A stretch of 64,000 nt of DNA from Malaciobacter marinus. Lineage in GTDB: Bacteria > Campylobacterota > Campylobacteria > Campylobacterales > Arcobacteraceae. Under the pieces are notes generated by a model. The model saw only the letters and a program-made list of their open reading frames with translations, had not been told where the DNA came from and searched no databases. The stretch is taken from assembly GCF_003544855.1 (NCBI RefSeq), contig NZ_CP032101.1, forward strand, positions 2,418,001 through 2,482,000, written 5' to 3'. Position numbers and translations under genes: made by a program. Below, piece by piece: positions 38,268-47,753 of the stretch; positions within the stretch are counted from its first letter, which is position 1, and the number at the start of each line of letters is the position of its first letter.

Positions 38268-39833
38268 CTAGTTATTTAAATCAATTTTTGTTAAATACTC
38301 TTTAAAACTTTTACTATTTAAGTTATCTTTTTTATAATCATTGATTAATTTTTCAATAAAACTTGGTACTTCATCTGCTGGTATTTTCAATTTTGAAGAT
38401 TGAGCAAATTTACTCTTAATTGTTCCTTGTAAATGTCCTCCTAATTGAATATCATAAGCCTCAACTCTTTGACCATCAACTCTTGTTTTACAACCAATTA
38501 ATCCAATATCAGAAATTTGAGAATGAGAACATGCATTTCCACAACCTGATACAGATATTTTAATATACTCATCAAAATCAGCACATTTATCTTCAAGATA
38601 TTTTATCAATGAATTTGTATAGTTTTTTGTTTCAGTAATTCCAAACTTACAAAACTCTCTTCCCGTACAACTTTGTATTATACCTCTAAATGTATTTGGT
38701 TCATAAGGATATCCTAAAGCATCAAACTCATCAGCTAACTGCTTTGCAACTTCATCTTTCACTCCATATACAATAAAGTTTTGTCTAGTTGTAAGTCTTA
38801 TTCCTTTTGCATCATACTTTTCTAAAATAGTAGCAAATTTTTCAAAATCATCACCTGGAACTCTTCCTGCTATTGTTGCAAATCCAATAAAACTTTCACC
38901 CTCAACTTTAGATTTATTTATTCCAAAATGATTTCTTTTTTCAATTGGTGTAATTTCTGGTTCTTCTAAACCTACTTGAAGTTTATATCCAATTTTATTT
39001 TCAATTTCATCTACAAATTTTTCAACTCCCCAATCATTAATTAGGTGTCTAATTCTTGCTTTATTTCTATTATGTCTATTTCCATTATCTCTAAAAATTT
39101 CTGCAACGGCAATTGATACATCTTTTATCTGTTCTTCTTTTACATATCTATTTGCTCTATATGCAATTTGTTTTGATTTTGATAATCCTCCACCAATTGT
39201 CAAATCAAATAATATTTCATCTTTTTCTTCAAAAGCTGTAAATGCAATATCTTGTATTTCATGCCCACAACAATGACATGCACATCCACTAACAGATAAT
39301 TTATATTTTCTAGGGAAATTACAAAATTGATCTTCATTTGTATCAAAATAAGTATCAATCTCTTTTACTATTTTTGTTACATCAATAATCTCATTATTAT
39401 CTAATCCACTAACTGGACATGTAACAATTGGTCTTGGTCCATCACCTGAAGCCATTCTTGATGTTAAACCAACAGACTCTAACATATTAAATATTTCAGG
39501 TAAATCTTTTATTTGTATATAATGAAACTGTACATTTTCTCTTGTTGTAAAATCAACTAAACCTTGTGCATATTTTTTTCCTATTTTAGCCATTACTTTT
39601 AATTGTTCAAGATTCATAGAAGCATCAACTAACTTTACTCTTTTCATAAAATACTTCTTGTCTTCTAAATCGTCATGATTTATATGAGGATACATTCCAT
39701 ACCACTTAAGCAAACCAATATAATCTTCACTTAAAGGTACACCCTCATTGGCTTCTTTATAAATATCATCTATAACTCTCAAGGGATTTCTAGATGCTTT
39801 TAATTGTTCAAGTTTTGATAATTCTTTTTCCAT
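38268..39833 (-). CDS. Sirohaem nitrite/sulfite reductase (NirA/Sir family)
   Basis: This 521-residue assimilatory reductase uses sirohaem coupled to a [4Fe-4S] cluster for a six-electron reduction of nitrite or sulfite. The cluster/sirohaem ligands are C389, C395, C431 and C435 (CTGREFC ... SGCGNAC). The duplicated ferredoxin-like half-domains are visible (VDFTTRENVQFHYIQIKD near 93 and IRLTTRQNFIVYGV near 345). SGCACHCCG near 183 is an N-terminal counterpart of the sirohaem loop. The electron donor is likely ferredoxin. Nitrite and sulfite cannot be distinguished from sequence alone; no nitrate or cysteine genes are adjacent. Confidence 0.85.
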   Translation of the reverse strand: MEKELSKLEQLKASRNPLRVIDDIYKEANEGVPLSEDYIGLLKWYGMYPHINHDDLEDKKYFMKRVKLVDASMNLEQLKVMAKIGKKYAQGLVDFTTRENVQFHYIQIKDLPEIFNMLESVGLTSRMASGDGPRPIVTCPVSGLDNNEIIDVTKIVKEIDTYFDTNEDQFCNFPRKYKLSVSGCACHCCGHEIQDIAFTAFEEKDEILFDLTIGGGLSKSKQIAYRANRYVKEEQIKDVSIAVAEIFRDNGNRHNRNKARIRHLINDWGVEKFVDEIENKIGYKLQVGLEEPEITPIEKRNHFGINKSKVEGESFIGFATIAGRVPGDDFEKFATILEKYDAKGIRLTTRQNFIVYGVKDEVAKQLADEFDALGYPYEPNTFRGIIQSCTGREFCKFGITETKNYTNSLIKYLEDKCADFDEYIKISVSGCGNACSHSQISDIGLIGCKTRVDGQRVEAYDIQLGGHLQGTIKSKFAQSSKLKIPADEVPSFIEKLINDYKKDNLNSKSFKEYLTKIDLNN

Positions 39834-40315
39834 TTTAAATCCTATTTAATTACTACTTTTTAATATTTTACATTAATACTTATATATTTTATATAAAATA
39901 AATTTATTTTTATTATAAGTAATTGATATTATAAAAAAATTTTACTTATAGTAAAGAAACAAATCTATTTAGTAAAACTATAAATTATATAAATTTATTT
40001 GATTTTAAATATATATAAACAATTATATTCTCATATTTTGTATAGAAAAGTAACAATCACTTTTTTTTTCTAATTTTTAAACACAAAAGAGCCATTTTAT
40101 GGGCTGTTGGTAGTTTTAATTACATATATTATGCTATAATAACAAATTATTGTATATTTTTTATATAGTAATTACTACATTTATGGCTAAAAAATAGTCA
40201 TTTGCATTCAAATAGTATTACGAATATAAAGTATATTATAAGTTTAATTTCAATTTAAAACATTTTGTGTGAAACTAACACAAATTAAATTTTAAATCAA
40301 TAATTTGGAGATAAG
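39834..40315. other. 482-base AT-rich intergenic region
   Basis: This region lies between the divergent reductase and TPP-enzyme genes. I see no gene or structural RNA in it. It holds a weak hairpin with one bulge (AGCCAT ... ATGGGCT, about 40090-40105), a TATAAT at 40135-40140, a 12-base palindrome TAGTAATTACTA (40166-40177) and an inverted repeat TTTGTGT-N7-ACACAAA (40264-40284) just before the TPP-enzyme start. It probably contains promoters for both genes. Confidence 0.5.
40264..40284. promoter_or_regulatory. Inverted repeat in front of the TPP-enzyme gene
   Basis: TTTGTGT and ACACAAA are 7-base arms separated by 7 bases, ending 31 bases before the start codon. It could be an operator or a short leader hairpin. 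Confidence 0.35.
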
Positions 40316-41983
40316 ATGAAAGCATCTGATTTATTTATCAAAGCTTTAGAAAACGAAGGTGTAGAATATATTTTTGGTATTCCTGGTGAAGAGAACCTAG
40401 ACTTACTTGAGTCACTAAGGCAATCACCAATTAAATTAATACTAACAAGACATGAACAAGGTGCAGGTTTTATGGCGGCAACTTATGGAAGGTTAACAGG
40501 AAAAGTTGGTGTATGTTTATCAACTTTAGGCCCTGGTGCTACTAACTTTGCAACTAGTGCTGCTTATGCACAGCTTGGTGGTATGCCAATGATGATGATC
40601 ACTGGACAAAAACCAATCAAAAAATCAAAGCAAGGTAGATTTCAAATCATAGATATTGTTGATATGATGAGACCTATGACTAAATATGCAAAACAAGTTG
40701 TTAATGGGAATAATATCTCTTCAATGGTACGAGATGCATTTAAAATTGCAACTGCTGAAAGACCAGGAGCTGTACATATCGAACTTCCTGAAGATATTGC
40801 AGAAGAAGAAACTGATGATACTGTATATCCAGTAAGAGAAGTAAGATACCCAAGAGCTGATAAAACTGCTATTTTAGATGCTGTTAGAATGATTGAACAA
40901 GCAAAAAGTCCTTTAATCTTAATTGGAGCAGGTGCAAATAGAAATAGAATTGGCAATGCTTTAACTGAATTAGTTAATGATACTGGAATTCCATTTTTTA
41001 CTACACAAATGGGTAAAGGTGTAATTGATGATAATCATAAATTATGTTTAGGAACAGCTGCATTATCTGATGATGACTTTATACATGGAGCAATAGTTAA
41101 AGCTGATTTAATTATCAATGTAGGTCATGATGTTATTGAAAAACCACCTTTTTTCATGCATGAAGGTGCAGAAGCAACTAAAGTAATTCACTTTAACTTC
41201 TTCCCATCAGAAGTTGATCCAACATATTTCCCTCATTTAGATGTAATTGGTGATATTGCAGGAAGTATTGAATACTTAAACAGAGCTTTATCTCCACAAG
41301 CTCACTGGGATTTTGACTTTTATAAATTAATAATTAAAACAATAAATAAAAGATTAACAAAATATTTTGGTGATATGAGATTCCCAATTTTACCTCAAAG
41401 AGCTGTTAAAACAATTAGAGATATTTTAGCTCCTGAGGATATAGTAACATTAGATAACGGTGTTTATAAAATCTGGTTTGCAAGAAACTATAAATGTGCA
41501 ATGCCAAACACACTAATATTAGATAATGCTCTTGCAACTATGGGAGCTGGTCTTCCATCAGCAATGGCTGCAAAAATGGTAAATCCAGATAAAAAAGTTG
41601 TTGCAGTTTGTGGTGATGGTGGATTTATGATGAATTCACAAGAAGTAGAAACAGCAGTAAGATTAGGATTAGATTTAACTGTTGTAATATTAAATGATGA
41701 TGCATATGGAATGATTAAATGGAAGCAAACAGGTATGGGATTTGATACTTATGGTTTAGATTATAACAATCCAGACTTTGTAAAATATGCAGATGCTTAT
41801 GGTGCAATTGGTCATAGACCTCAATCTTGTGAAGAGTTTACAGAAACTTTAGATAAATGTGTTAATTCTAAAGGTGTTCATATAATTGACTTAGCTGTTG
41901 ATTATTCTTTAAACCACGCAATTTTAAATGACCTTGTGAAAAATGCTGAAACATTATTAGAAGAAGGAGTAGATAATGAGTAA
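40316..41983 (+). CDS. Thiamine-diphosphate enzyme, acetolactate synthase (AlsS/IlvB) family
   Basis: This 555-residue TPP enzyme is most like catabolic acetolactate synthases. The catalytic glutamate is E47 in TRHEQGAGFMAATYGR, and the TPP-magnesium motif GDGGFMMNSQEVETAVRLG (near 440) continues to the asparagine of VVILNDD. No small regulatory subunit gene is adjacent, which fits AlsS rather than IlvBH. The next gene is an aldehyde dehydrogenase that starts 8 bases before this stop, so the two products may act in one pathway, such as decarboxylating a 2-oxoacid to an aldehyde that is then oxidised. Substrate is uncertain. Confidence 0.78.
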   Translation: MKASDLFIKALENEGVEYIFGIPGEENLDLLESLRQSPIKLILTRHEQGAGFMAATYGRLTGKVGVCLSTLGPGATNFATSAAYAQLGGMPMMMITGQKPIKKSKQGRFQIIDIVDMMRPMTKYAKQVVNGNNISSMVRDAFKIATAERPGAVHIELPEDIAEEETDDTVYPVREVRYPRADKTAILDAVRMIEQAKSPLILIGAGANRNRIGNALTELVNDTGIPFFTTQMGKGVIDDNHKLCLGTAALSDDDFIHGAIVKADLIINVGHDVIEKPPFFMHEGAEATKVIHFNFFPSEVDPTYFPHLDVIGDIAGSIEYLNRALSPQAHWDFDFYKLIIKTINKRLTKYFGDMRFPILPQRAVKTIRDILAPEDIVTLDNGVYKIWFARNYKCAMPNTLILDNALATMGAGLPSAMAAKMVNPDKKVVAVCGDGGFMMNSQEVETAVRLGLDLTVVILNDDAYGMIKWKQTGMGFDTYGLDYNNPDFVKYADAYGAIGHRPQSCEEFTETLDKCVNSKGVHIIDLAVDYSLNHAILNDLVKNAETLLEEGVDNE

Positions 41984-43370
41984 AAAAATAGAAGTTACAT
42001 CACCATTTGATGGTAAAGTAGTTGGAGAAGTTCCATTTAGTACAACAGAAGAAGTAGAGGCAGCTATTGATCTAGCACAAAATACTTTTTTAGACCACAA
42101 AAATGCTTTACCAAAATTTAAAAGAATTGAAATTTTAGAAAATGTAATGAAAATTATGTCTTCACAAGTAGAAGAGCTAACAAAGCTTTGTGCTAGTGAA
42201 GGTGGTAAACCTTACATGGATTCTAAAGTTGAAGTAAATAGAGCAATCAATGGTGTACAACTTGCTATTGAGCACTTAGGTGCTTTTGAAGGTAAAGAAA
42301 TAGCTATGGGTCATACTCCATCAAGTGCAAATAGAATGGCTTATACATTTAAAGAACCAATTGGGGTAGTTGCAGCAATTTCAGCTTTTAATCACCCTTT
42401 CAATTTAGCAGTACACCAAGTAATTCCTGCAATTGCGGTTGGTTGTCCAGTTATTATTAAACCTGCAACTCAAACTCCAATGAGTGCTATTAAATTAGTA
42501 GAAATTTTAGAAGAAGCTGGACTACCTAAAGGTTGGGCACAAGCTGTAGTTTGTGGAAGAGATGCTGGTGAATTACTTGCAACATCTCCTAAAGTTGACT
42601 TCTTAACATTTATTGGTTCAGGTGCTGTTGGTTGGTACTTAAACTCAAAAGTATCAAATGGAACAAGAGTTGCACTAGAACATGGTGGTGTTGCACCTGT
42701 AATTGTTGAGCCAGATGCAGATATTGATGCAATGATTCCTGATTTAGGAAAAGGTGGTTTTTATCATGCTGGACAAGTTTGTGTATCAGTTCAAAGAGTT
42801 TATGTTCATGAATCAATTTGTGATGAAGTAGCTACTAAACTAACAAACTATGCTTCAAACTTAGTTGTTGGAGATCAAATGGATCCAAAAACAGAAGTTG
42901 GTCCACTAATTAATAATAATGAAGTAGATAGAGTTGAAGAGTGGGTTAACGAAGCAGTACAAAAAGGTGGAAAAATTTTAACTGGTGGAAAAAGAATTTC
43001 AGCTTCTTGCTATGAACCAACAGTTATTTTAAATCCAGCTGATGATGCACTTGTTTCTACAAAAGAAGTATTTGGACCTGTTGTAATCATTTACTCTTAT
43101 TCAGATATTGATGAAGCAATCAATAGAGCTAATGGGCTTGAAGTATCTTTCCAAGCTGCTGTATTTACTAAAAATATTGACACAGCTTTAAATGCTGTTA
43201 AAAGATTAAATGGTACTGCTGTAATGGTAAATGATCATACTGCATTTAGAGTTGATTGGATGCCATTTGGTGGAGCAAAAGCCTCAGGACTTGGTCTTGG
43301 AGGAATTCACCACTCTATGGAAGAGATGTCAAACGAAAAAATGATGGTTATTAAATCACCAGTATTATAA
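41976..43370 (+). CDS. NAD(P)+-dependent aldehyde dehydrogenase
   Basis: This 464-residue enzyme belongs to the ALDH superfamily, resembling lactaldehyde and non-phosphorylating glyceraldehyde-3-phosphate dehydrogenases. The catalytic cysteine is about C269 (GQVCVSVQR) and the general base about E235 (ALEHGGVAP), with the usual spacing of 34 residues. The Rossmann segment FIGSGAVGWYL is present. It overlaps the TPP-enzyme gene and is followed by a strong terminator, making a two-gene operon. The aldehyde substrate is not evident. Confidence 0.85.
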   Translation: MSKKIEVTSPFDGKVVGEVPFSTTEEVEAAIDLAQNTFLDHKNALPKFKRIEILENVMKIMSSQVEELTKLCASEGGKPYMDSKVEVNRAINGVQLAIEHLGAFEGKEIAMGHTPSSANRMAYTFKEPIGVVAAISAFNHPFNLAVHQVIPAIAVGCPVIIKPATQTPMSAIKLVEILEEAGLPKGWAQAVVCGRDAGELLATSPKVDFLTFIGSGAVGWYLNSKVSNGTRVALEHGGVAPVIVEPDADIDAMIPDLGKGGFYHAGQVCVSVQRVYVHESICDEVATKLTNYASNLVVGDQMDPKTEVGPLINNNEVDRVEEWVNEAVQKGGKILTGGKRISASCYEPTVILNPADDALVSTKEVFGPVVIIYSYSDIDEAINRANGLEVSFQAAVFTKNIDTALNAVKRLNGTAVMVNDHTAFRVDWMPFGGAKASGLGLGGIHHSMEEMSNEKMMVIKSPVL

Positions 43371-43373
43371 TTT

Positions 43374-43405
43374 AAAAGACACAAAGTACTCCTTTGTGTC
43401 TTTTT
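43374..43405 (+). terminator. Rho-independent terminator after the aldehyde dehydrogenase
   Basis: A GACACAAAG/CTTTGTGTC stem with a 5-base loop is preceded by AAAA and followed by five T. Confidence 0.88.
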
Positions 43406-43485
43406 ATCTACTAAACAAATTATCTATCTTACTTTAGATACTTCATCTAGATAGTTATTAATCTTTTTTTTGTTATTATTAGCAA

Positions 43486-43680
43486 ATGAAAGAGAAAAAT
43501 CTAAAGTTATATCACGAATATACACACTATAAAAACCTTATGACCTACATACCAATAAATTATTGTAAAATTCAAAAAGATGATATTTGGATTGATGCTG
43601 TAATTTATGAAGCTGATGACAAAAGTTTATATGTAAGAAGTACTCAAGAGTTTATAGAAAAATTTTATTTAAAGAAGTAA
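43486..43680 (+). CDS. Small conserved-type protein, possibly DUF1653-like
   Basis: This 64-residue protein opens with YHEYTHYKN and closes with DDKSLYVRSTQEFIEKF. That layout (Y-x-HYK, a middle strand pair, then xWVRP-x-x-x-F) is reminiscent of DUF1653, but several signature residues differ, so the link is tentative. There is no strong ribosome-binding site; GCAAATG precedes the start. It stands between the ALDH terminator and sucC, 52 bases from the latter. Confidence 0.5.
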   Translation: MKEKNLKLYHEYTHYKNLMTYIPINYCKIQKDDIWIDAVIYEADDKSLYVRSTQEFIEKFYLKK

Positions 43681-43732
43681 CTTTACTTAAATATATGATT
43701 TATATACTTTAAAATTATGGAGTAAAATAATA

Positions 43733-44899
43733 ATGAATTTACACGAATATCAAGCAAAAAATCTATTTAAAAAATATGGTATCCCTACAACAAAGGGAAA
43801 GCTACTTACTCACTCTTCACAATTAGATGATATATTAGATACATTAGGTGAAGAAAACTTAGTAATAAAAGCGCAAGTTCATACAGGCGGAAGAGGAAAA
43901 GCTGGTGGAGTTGTTTTAACAAAAAATAAAAAAGAAGCAAAAGAAGTAACAAATAGGTTACTTGGAAGTAGATTAGTAACTTATCAAACATCAAAAGAGG
44001 GTCAACCTATAAACTCACTATATATTGAAAAACCTTGCGAATTTGACAAACAACTATATTTAGCTTTTCTTGTAGATAGAAGTAGCCAAAGAATAACTAT
44101 TATGACTTCAAGTGAAGGTGGAGTAGAAATAGAAGAAGTAGCAAAAAATGACCCTAAAAAAATTAAAAAAAATAAAATAAACCCAGTTGTTGGAATCATG
44201 CCTTATCAATGTAGAGAAATTGCATTTGATTTAGGATTAGATGACCATCAAGTAAAACAAATGATTCCTTTATTACAAAACATGTATAAAATGTTTTTGG
44301 AAAATGACTTATCATTAATTGAAGTAAATCCTTTAGTTATTACAAAACAAGGAGATTTAGTATGTTTAGATGGGAAAATCCAAGTTGATAATTCTGCACT
44401 ATTTAGACATAAAAAACTAAATGAAATTAGAGATGAAACACAAGAAGATGCAAGGGAATTACAAGCTGAGAAAATGCAGTTAAATTATGTTTCATTAGAT
44501 GGGAATATTGGTTGCATGGTAAATGGAGCAGGACTTGCTATGGCAACAATGGATTTGATTAAAACATATGGAGGTGAGCCTGCAAACTTCTTAGATGTTG
44601 GTGGAAGTACAAATGAACAAAGAGTTATTGAAGCTTTTAGAATTATTTTATCAGATAAAAAAGTAAATGGAATACTTATAAATATTTTTGGTGGAATTGT
44701 AAGATGTGATGTAATAGCAAATGGGATAATTGCAGCAGTTGAAAAAATGAATATGAATATTCCATTAGTAGTTAGACTTGAGGGAACAAATGCAAAAGAA
44801 GGCTTAGAACTAATTAGAAATTCTGGATTAAATATAAAAGAAGAGCAAGATTTAGATAAAGCAACTAAAAAAATAATAGAATTAACAAAAGGGAATTAA
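43733..44899 (+). CDS. sucC: Succinyl-CoA synthetase beta subunit
   Basis: This is the ADP-forming succinate-CoA ligase beta chain, 388 residues, the standard length. It has the ATP-grasp N-terminal domain ([17 protein letters not shown] at the start and [15 protein letters not shown] near 46) and the C-terminal CoA-ligase domain with [10 protein letters not shown] near 320. The enzyme interconverts succinyl-CoA and succinate with nucleotide phosphorylation in the TCA cycle. It is coupled to sucD three bases downstream. Confidence 0.95.
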   Translation: MNLHEYQAKNLFKKYGIPTTKGKLLTHSSQLDDILDTLGEENLVIKAQVHTGGRGKAGGVVLTKNKKEAKEVTNRLLGSRLVTYQTSKEGQPINSLYIEKPCEFDKQLYLAFLVDRSSQRITIMTSSEGGVEIEEVAKNDPKKIKKNKINPVVGIMPYQCREIAFDLGLDDHQVKQMIPLLQNMYKMFLENDLSLIEVNPLVITKQGDLVCLDGKIQVDNSALFRHKKLNEIRDETQEDARELQAEKMQLNYVSLDGNIGCMVNGAGLAMATMDLIKTYGGEPANFLDVGGSTNEQRVIEAFRIILSDKKVNGILINIFGGIVRCDVIANGIIAAVEKMNMNIPLVVRLEGTNAKEGLELIRNSGLNIKEEQDLDKATKKIIELTKGN

Positions 44900-44901
44900 T
44901 A

Positions 44902-45774
44902 ATGTCTATCTTACTTGATAAAAATACAAAAATAATGTGTCAAGGTATGACTGGAACACAAGGTACATTTCATACTCAAAAGGCACTTGAATATGGTACA
45001 AATATGGTTTGTGGTGTTGTTCCTAAAAAAAGAGGTTTAACACATCTTGGATTGCCTATGTATAATAGTGTTAGATGTGGGATTGATTTAACAGGAGCTA
45101 ATGCAAGTATTATTTATGTTCCTGCTCCATTTTGTAAAGATTCAATTATTGAAGCTGCTGAAAATGGAATCGAACTTATTGTTTGTATTACTGAGGGTGT
45201 TCCTGTAAAAGATATGCTTGAAGCAAAAGCAGCAGTTGATGCAAATGGTGCAAGATTAATTGGTCCAAATTGTCCAGGTGTTATAACTCCTGGAATTGGG
45301 AAAATGGGAATTATGCCAGCTCAAATTCATGAAGTTGGAAGTGTAGGAATTGTATCAAGATCAGGTACACTAACTTATGAAGCAGTAAATCAATCAACAC
45401 TTGCAGGACTTGGGCAAAGTACTTGTGTAGGTATTGGAGGCGATCCAATTCCTGGAAGTGATTTTATTGATATGCTTAAACTTTTCCAAGAAGATGAACA
45501 AACAAAATCAATTGTAATGATTGGTGAAATTGGTGGAACAAAAGAAGAACAAGCGGCTGAATATATAAAAAAACATATTACTAAACCTATTGTTTCTTAT
45601 ATAGCTGGTGTTACTGCACCAAAAGGAAAAAGAATGGGTCATGCAGGAGCAATCATTGATGGGGGAAGTGGAAAAGCTGAAGATAAATACAAAGCTTTAG
45701 AAGCAGCAGGTGTTACAACAGTAAAAACAATTACACATATAAAAGATGCACTATTAGAAGTAAATAAAAAATGA
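44902..45774 (+). CDS. sucD: Succinyl-CoA synthetase alpha subunit
   Basis: This is the alpha chain, 290 residues. It binds CoA in its Rossmann domain ([18 protein letters not shown] near 14) and carries the phosphorylated active-site histidine in [17 protein letters not shown] (near 249). [11 protein letters not shown] and [11 protein letters not shown] are family signatures. It directly follows sucC and overlaps the PhyH-type gene by 4 nt. Confidence 0.95.
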   Translation: MSILLDKNTKIMCQGMTGTQGTFHTQKALEYGTNMVCGVVPKKRGLTHLGLPMYNSVRCGIDLTGANASIIYVPAPFCKDSIIEAAENGIELIVCITEGVPVKDMLEAKAAVDANGARLIGPNCPGVITPGIGKMGIMPAQIHEVGSVGIVSRSGTLTYEAVNQSTLAGLGQSTCVGIGGDPIPGSDFIDMLKLFQEDEQTKSIVMIGEIGGTKEEQAAEYIKKHITKPIVSYIAGVTAPKGKRMGHAGAIIDGGSGKAEDKYKALEAAGVTTVKTITHIKDALLEVNKK

Positions 45775-46508
45775 AACTAACAAATGAACAAATAGAAGAG
45801 TTTAATGAAAATGGTTTTTTACTAATTAGAAATTTTGCAAGTGAAGAACTTTGTAATAAAATCTTAGAAAAAGCAAATTACCATTTGGATAATAAAATCC
45901 AACCAATTGAAAGTGAACAAGAGTATTTAAAAATTAATGAAGGAAATATTACGGTTAGAAGATTAAGACAAGTTTATGATAGAGAAGATGTTTTTAAAGA
46001 GTGGATGACAGATACTAAAATAAGACCTATTTTAAAGCAACTTTTAAATGATACGCCTGTTTTAACCCTTGCACATCATAATTCAATTATGACAAAAATG
46101 CCAAAAGATAGTTCAAGAACAACTTGGCATCAAGATAGAAGGTATTGGAACTTTGAAAATGATGACTTAATTAGTATTTGGTTAAGTTTAGATGATGAGT
46201 ATTTAGATAATGGTTTATTAGAGTTTATTCCAAAATCTCATAAATTAAATTTAAAAAAAGAACAATTTGATGAAAGAATAAATTTCAAAGATAATATAAA
46301 AGAGAATAAAGAGCTAATTAATAATGCAGTTCATTATAATCTAAATAAAGGTGATATTGTTTTATTTCATTGTAAAACATTACATCATGCACATAAAAAT
46401 AATACAAAAAAACCTAAAATATCATTTGTTTATACAGTAAAAGCAAAAGCTAATAATTTTATTAAAAATACTAGAAGTGATTTTAAAGAAGTAGTTTTAG
46501 AAGATTAA
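45771..46508 (+). CDS. Phytanoyl-CoA dioxygenase (PhyH)-family Fe(II)/2-oxoglutarate oxygenase
   Basis: This is a 245-residue cupin-fold oxygenase. The iron triad is visible as H120 and D122 in [10 protein letters not shown] and a distal histidine among H205-H208 in [12 protein letters not shown]. It begins like PhyH proteins ([17 protein letters not shown]). The gene starts within the sucD stop (ATGA overlap), so it is co-transcribed with sucCD; since 2-oxoglutarate dioxygenases release succinate, the link may be metabolic, but that is inference. Substrate unknown. Confidence 0.8.
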   Translation: MKLTNEQIEEFNENGFLLIRNFASEELCNKILEKANYHLDNKIQPIESEQEYLKINEGNITVRRLRQVYDREDVFKEWMTDTKIRPILKQLLNDTPVLTLAHHNSIMTKMPKDSSRTTWHQDRRYWNFENDDLISIWLSLDDEYLDNGLLEFIPKSHKLNLKKEQFDERINFKDNIKENKELINNAVHYNLNKGDIVLFHCKTLHHAHKNNTKKPKISFVYTVKAKANNFIKNTRSDFKEVVLED

Positions 46509-46527
46509 AGAGATTTTCTCTTTAATC
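46503..46527. terminator. Bidirectional terminator after the PhyH-type gene
   Basis: An 11-bp perfect stem (GATTAAAGAGA with TCTCTTTAATC) has a TTT loop. It overlaps the ends of both convergent genes. Confidence 0.75.
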
Positions 46528-46887
46528 AGGTTCTGGAAGGCCATGTGGAGTTGGTTGTTTATTATAATCAAGTGCAACCATAATAACTTCATCTACATTT
46601 ACAATAACCTTATCTGTAGTTTTATTTCTAAGCTCACACCTAACTGTAATAGAAGTTCTACCTGTTTTTACAAGTTCTGTTCCAATAACTAAAATATCCC
46701 CAATATTTGCAGGGTTTTTAAATCTAACCTCACTCATTTTTACTAAAGCAAGTCTTGTAGTTCCAAGTTTATTAGCTGCAAAGATGATAACCTCTTCATC
46801 AATCCATGCTAAAGCTTGTCCTCCAAATAAAATTCCCGCTGCATTTAAATGAGGATACATAACTAATCTTTGTGTTCCATATTCCAT
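46522..46887 (-). CDS. Acyl-CoA thioesterase, hotdog fold (YciA/4HBT type)
   Basis: The 121-residue single hotdog-domain protein has the YciA/acyl-CoA hydrolase pattern: MYPHLNAAGILFGGQALAWIDEEV near 11-34 contains the catalytic-region aspartate and the asparagine/glycine motif, followed by VRFKNPANIGDIL and GRTSITVRCEL. It would hydrolyse short- or medium-chain acyl-CoA in the cytoplasm. It appears monocistronic and has a convergent terminator at its end. Confidence 0.85.
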   Translation of the reverse strand: MEYGTQRLVMYPHLNAAGILFGGQALAWIDEEVIIFAANKLGTTRLALVKMSEVRFKNPANIGDILVIGTELVKTGRTSITVRCELRNKTTDKVIVNVDEVIMVALDYNKQPTPHGLPEPD

Positions 46888-46955
46888 ATTTATTTAACCT
46901 CTTTTTTTATTGCGTATTTATAACAATTATATAGTAAATAGTAGATAAAAGTGAA

Positions 46956-47726
46956 CTATTTTTTTGGAAAAAATAATTCATAATCTTTTGGTATATTTTT
47001 AAAACTCTCTAAGTTTTTACTGATGAAACCATTTTTATTTAAAACTGCATTTATAATAACTTTATTATATTCAAAAACATTTTCATCACATAAGTATTCA
47101 TATACATTTACCCACTTTGCATCTTCTATTTCATCAGTATCATTAATATTTATATTATATGAAAGTGCTTTTGCAGAACATAAAATATATAAATTAGATT
47201 GTTCAAATTGATGGGGATAAAAATGTCCTAAACTAATGATTGATTCAAATTCAACTTTTATACCTGTTTCTTCATATGTTTCCCTTGCCACAGCAGTTGA
47301 AATTAGTTCACCATTATCTATGTGACCACCAGGAAGTTTATAGCCTATTTTTGATATTTTTTCTTTTATTACAAGAAGTTCTTCATTTTCATTTATGACA
47401 ACAACCCCTACACCTAAAGTATGATTTACAGCAGTTGGTATTATGGCATTTTTCACTAATTGTTTTACCATAAATACATAATTATGCTCACATGTATGAA
47501 ACTCAAATCCATGTTTTACTGCAATTGGTATAAAACTACTTTTTGTTATATCAATAGTTATCCATATGAGTCTTCTTTGTTTTTTTAAACAGTAATTTAT
47601 TAATTGTAGTAGATTTTTTTCAAACTCTATACTGTTATTTGGCATTGTATTTTTTTCTACTGTAATTCCATTATATGGATCTAAAACAATATCAAAGCAG
47701 CCAATAGTTTCAATATAATCACTCAT
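46956..47726 (-). CDS. Nudix hydrolase with NUDT6-like N-terminal domain
   Basis: This 256-residue protein has a C-terminal Nudix domain. The Nudix box GHIDNGELISTAVARETYEETG (about 134-155, split here between G-x5-E and RETYEETG) is complete. The first ~100 residues resemble the pre-Nudix domain of NUDT6 proteins, including RRLIWITIDITKSSFIPIAV and HGFEFHTCE. NUDT6 relatives are best known in eukaryotes and scattered bacteria. Substrate unknown. About 65 bases separate it from the thioesterase, so they may or may not share a transcript. Confidence 0.82.
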   Translation of the reverse strand: MSDYIETIGCFDIVLDPYNGITVEKNTMPNNSIEFEKNLLQLINYCLKKQRRLIWITIDITKSSFIPIAVKHGFEFHTCEHNYVFMVKQLVKNAIIPTAVNHTLGVGVVVINENEELLVIKEKISKIGYKLPGGHIDNGELISTAVARETYEETGIKVEFESIISLGHFYPHQFEQSNLYILCSAKALSYNININDTDEIEDAKWVNVYEYLCDENVFEYNKVIINAVLNKNGFISKNLESFKNIPKDYELFFPKK

Positions 47727-47753
47727 AAATAGACCTTTTTAAGTGAGATTAAA

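Noticed and set aside
39834-40315. tRNA or other structured RNA gene
   Set aside because: The region is too AT-rich and lacks cloverleaf-like pairing or T-loop sequence.
40316-41983. Sulfoacetaldehyde acetyltransferase (Xsc)
   Set aside because: The N-terminal and active-site motifs follow acetolactate synthases, and no taurine or phosphotransacetylase genes are nearby.
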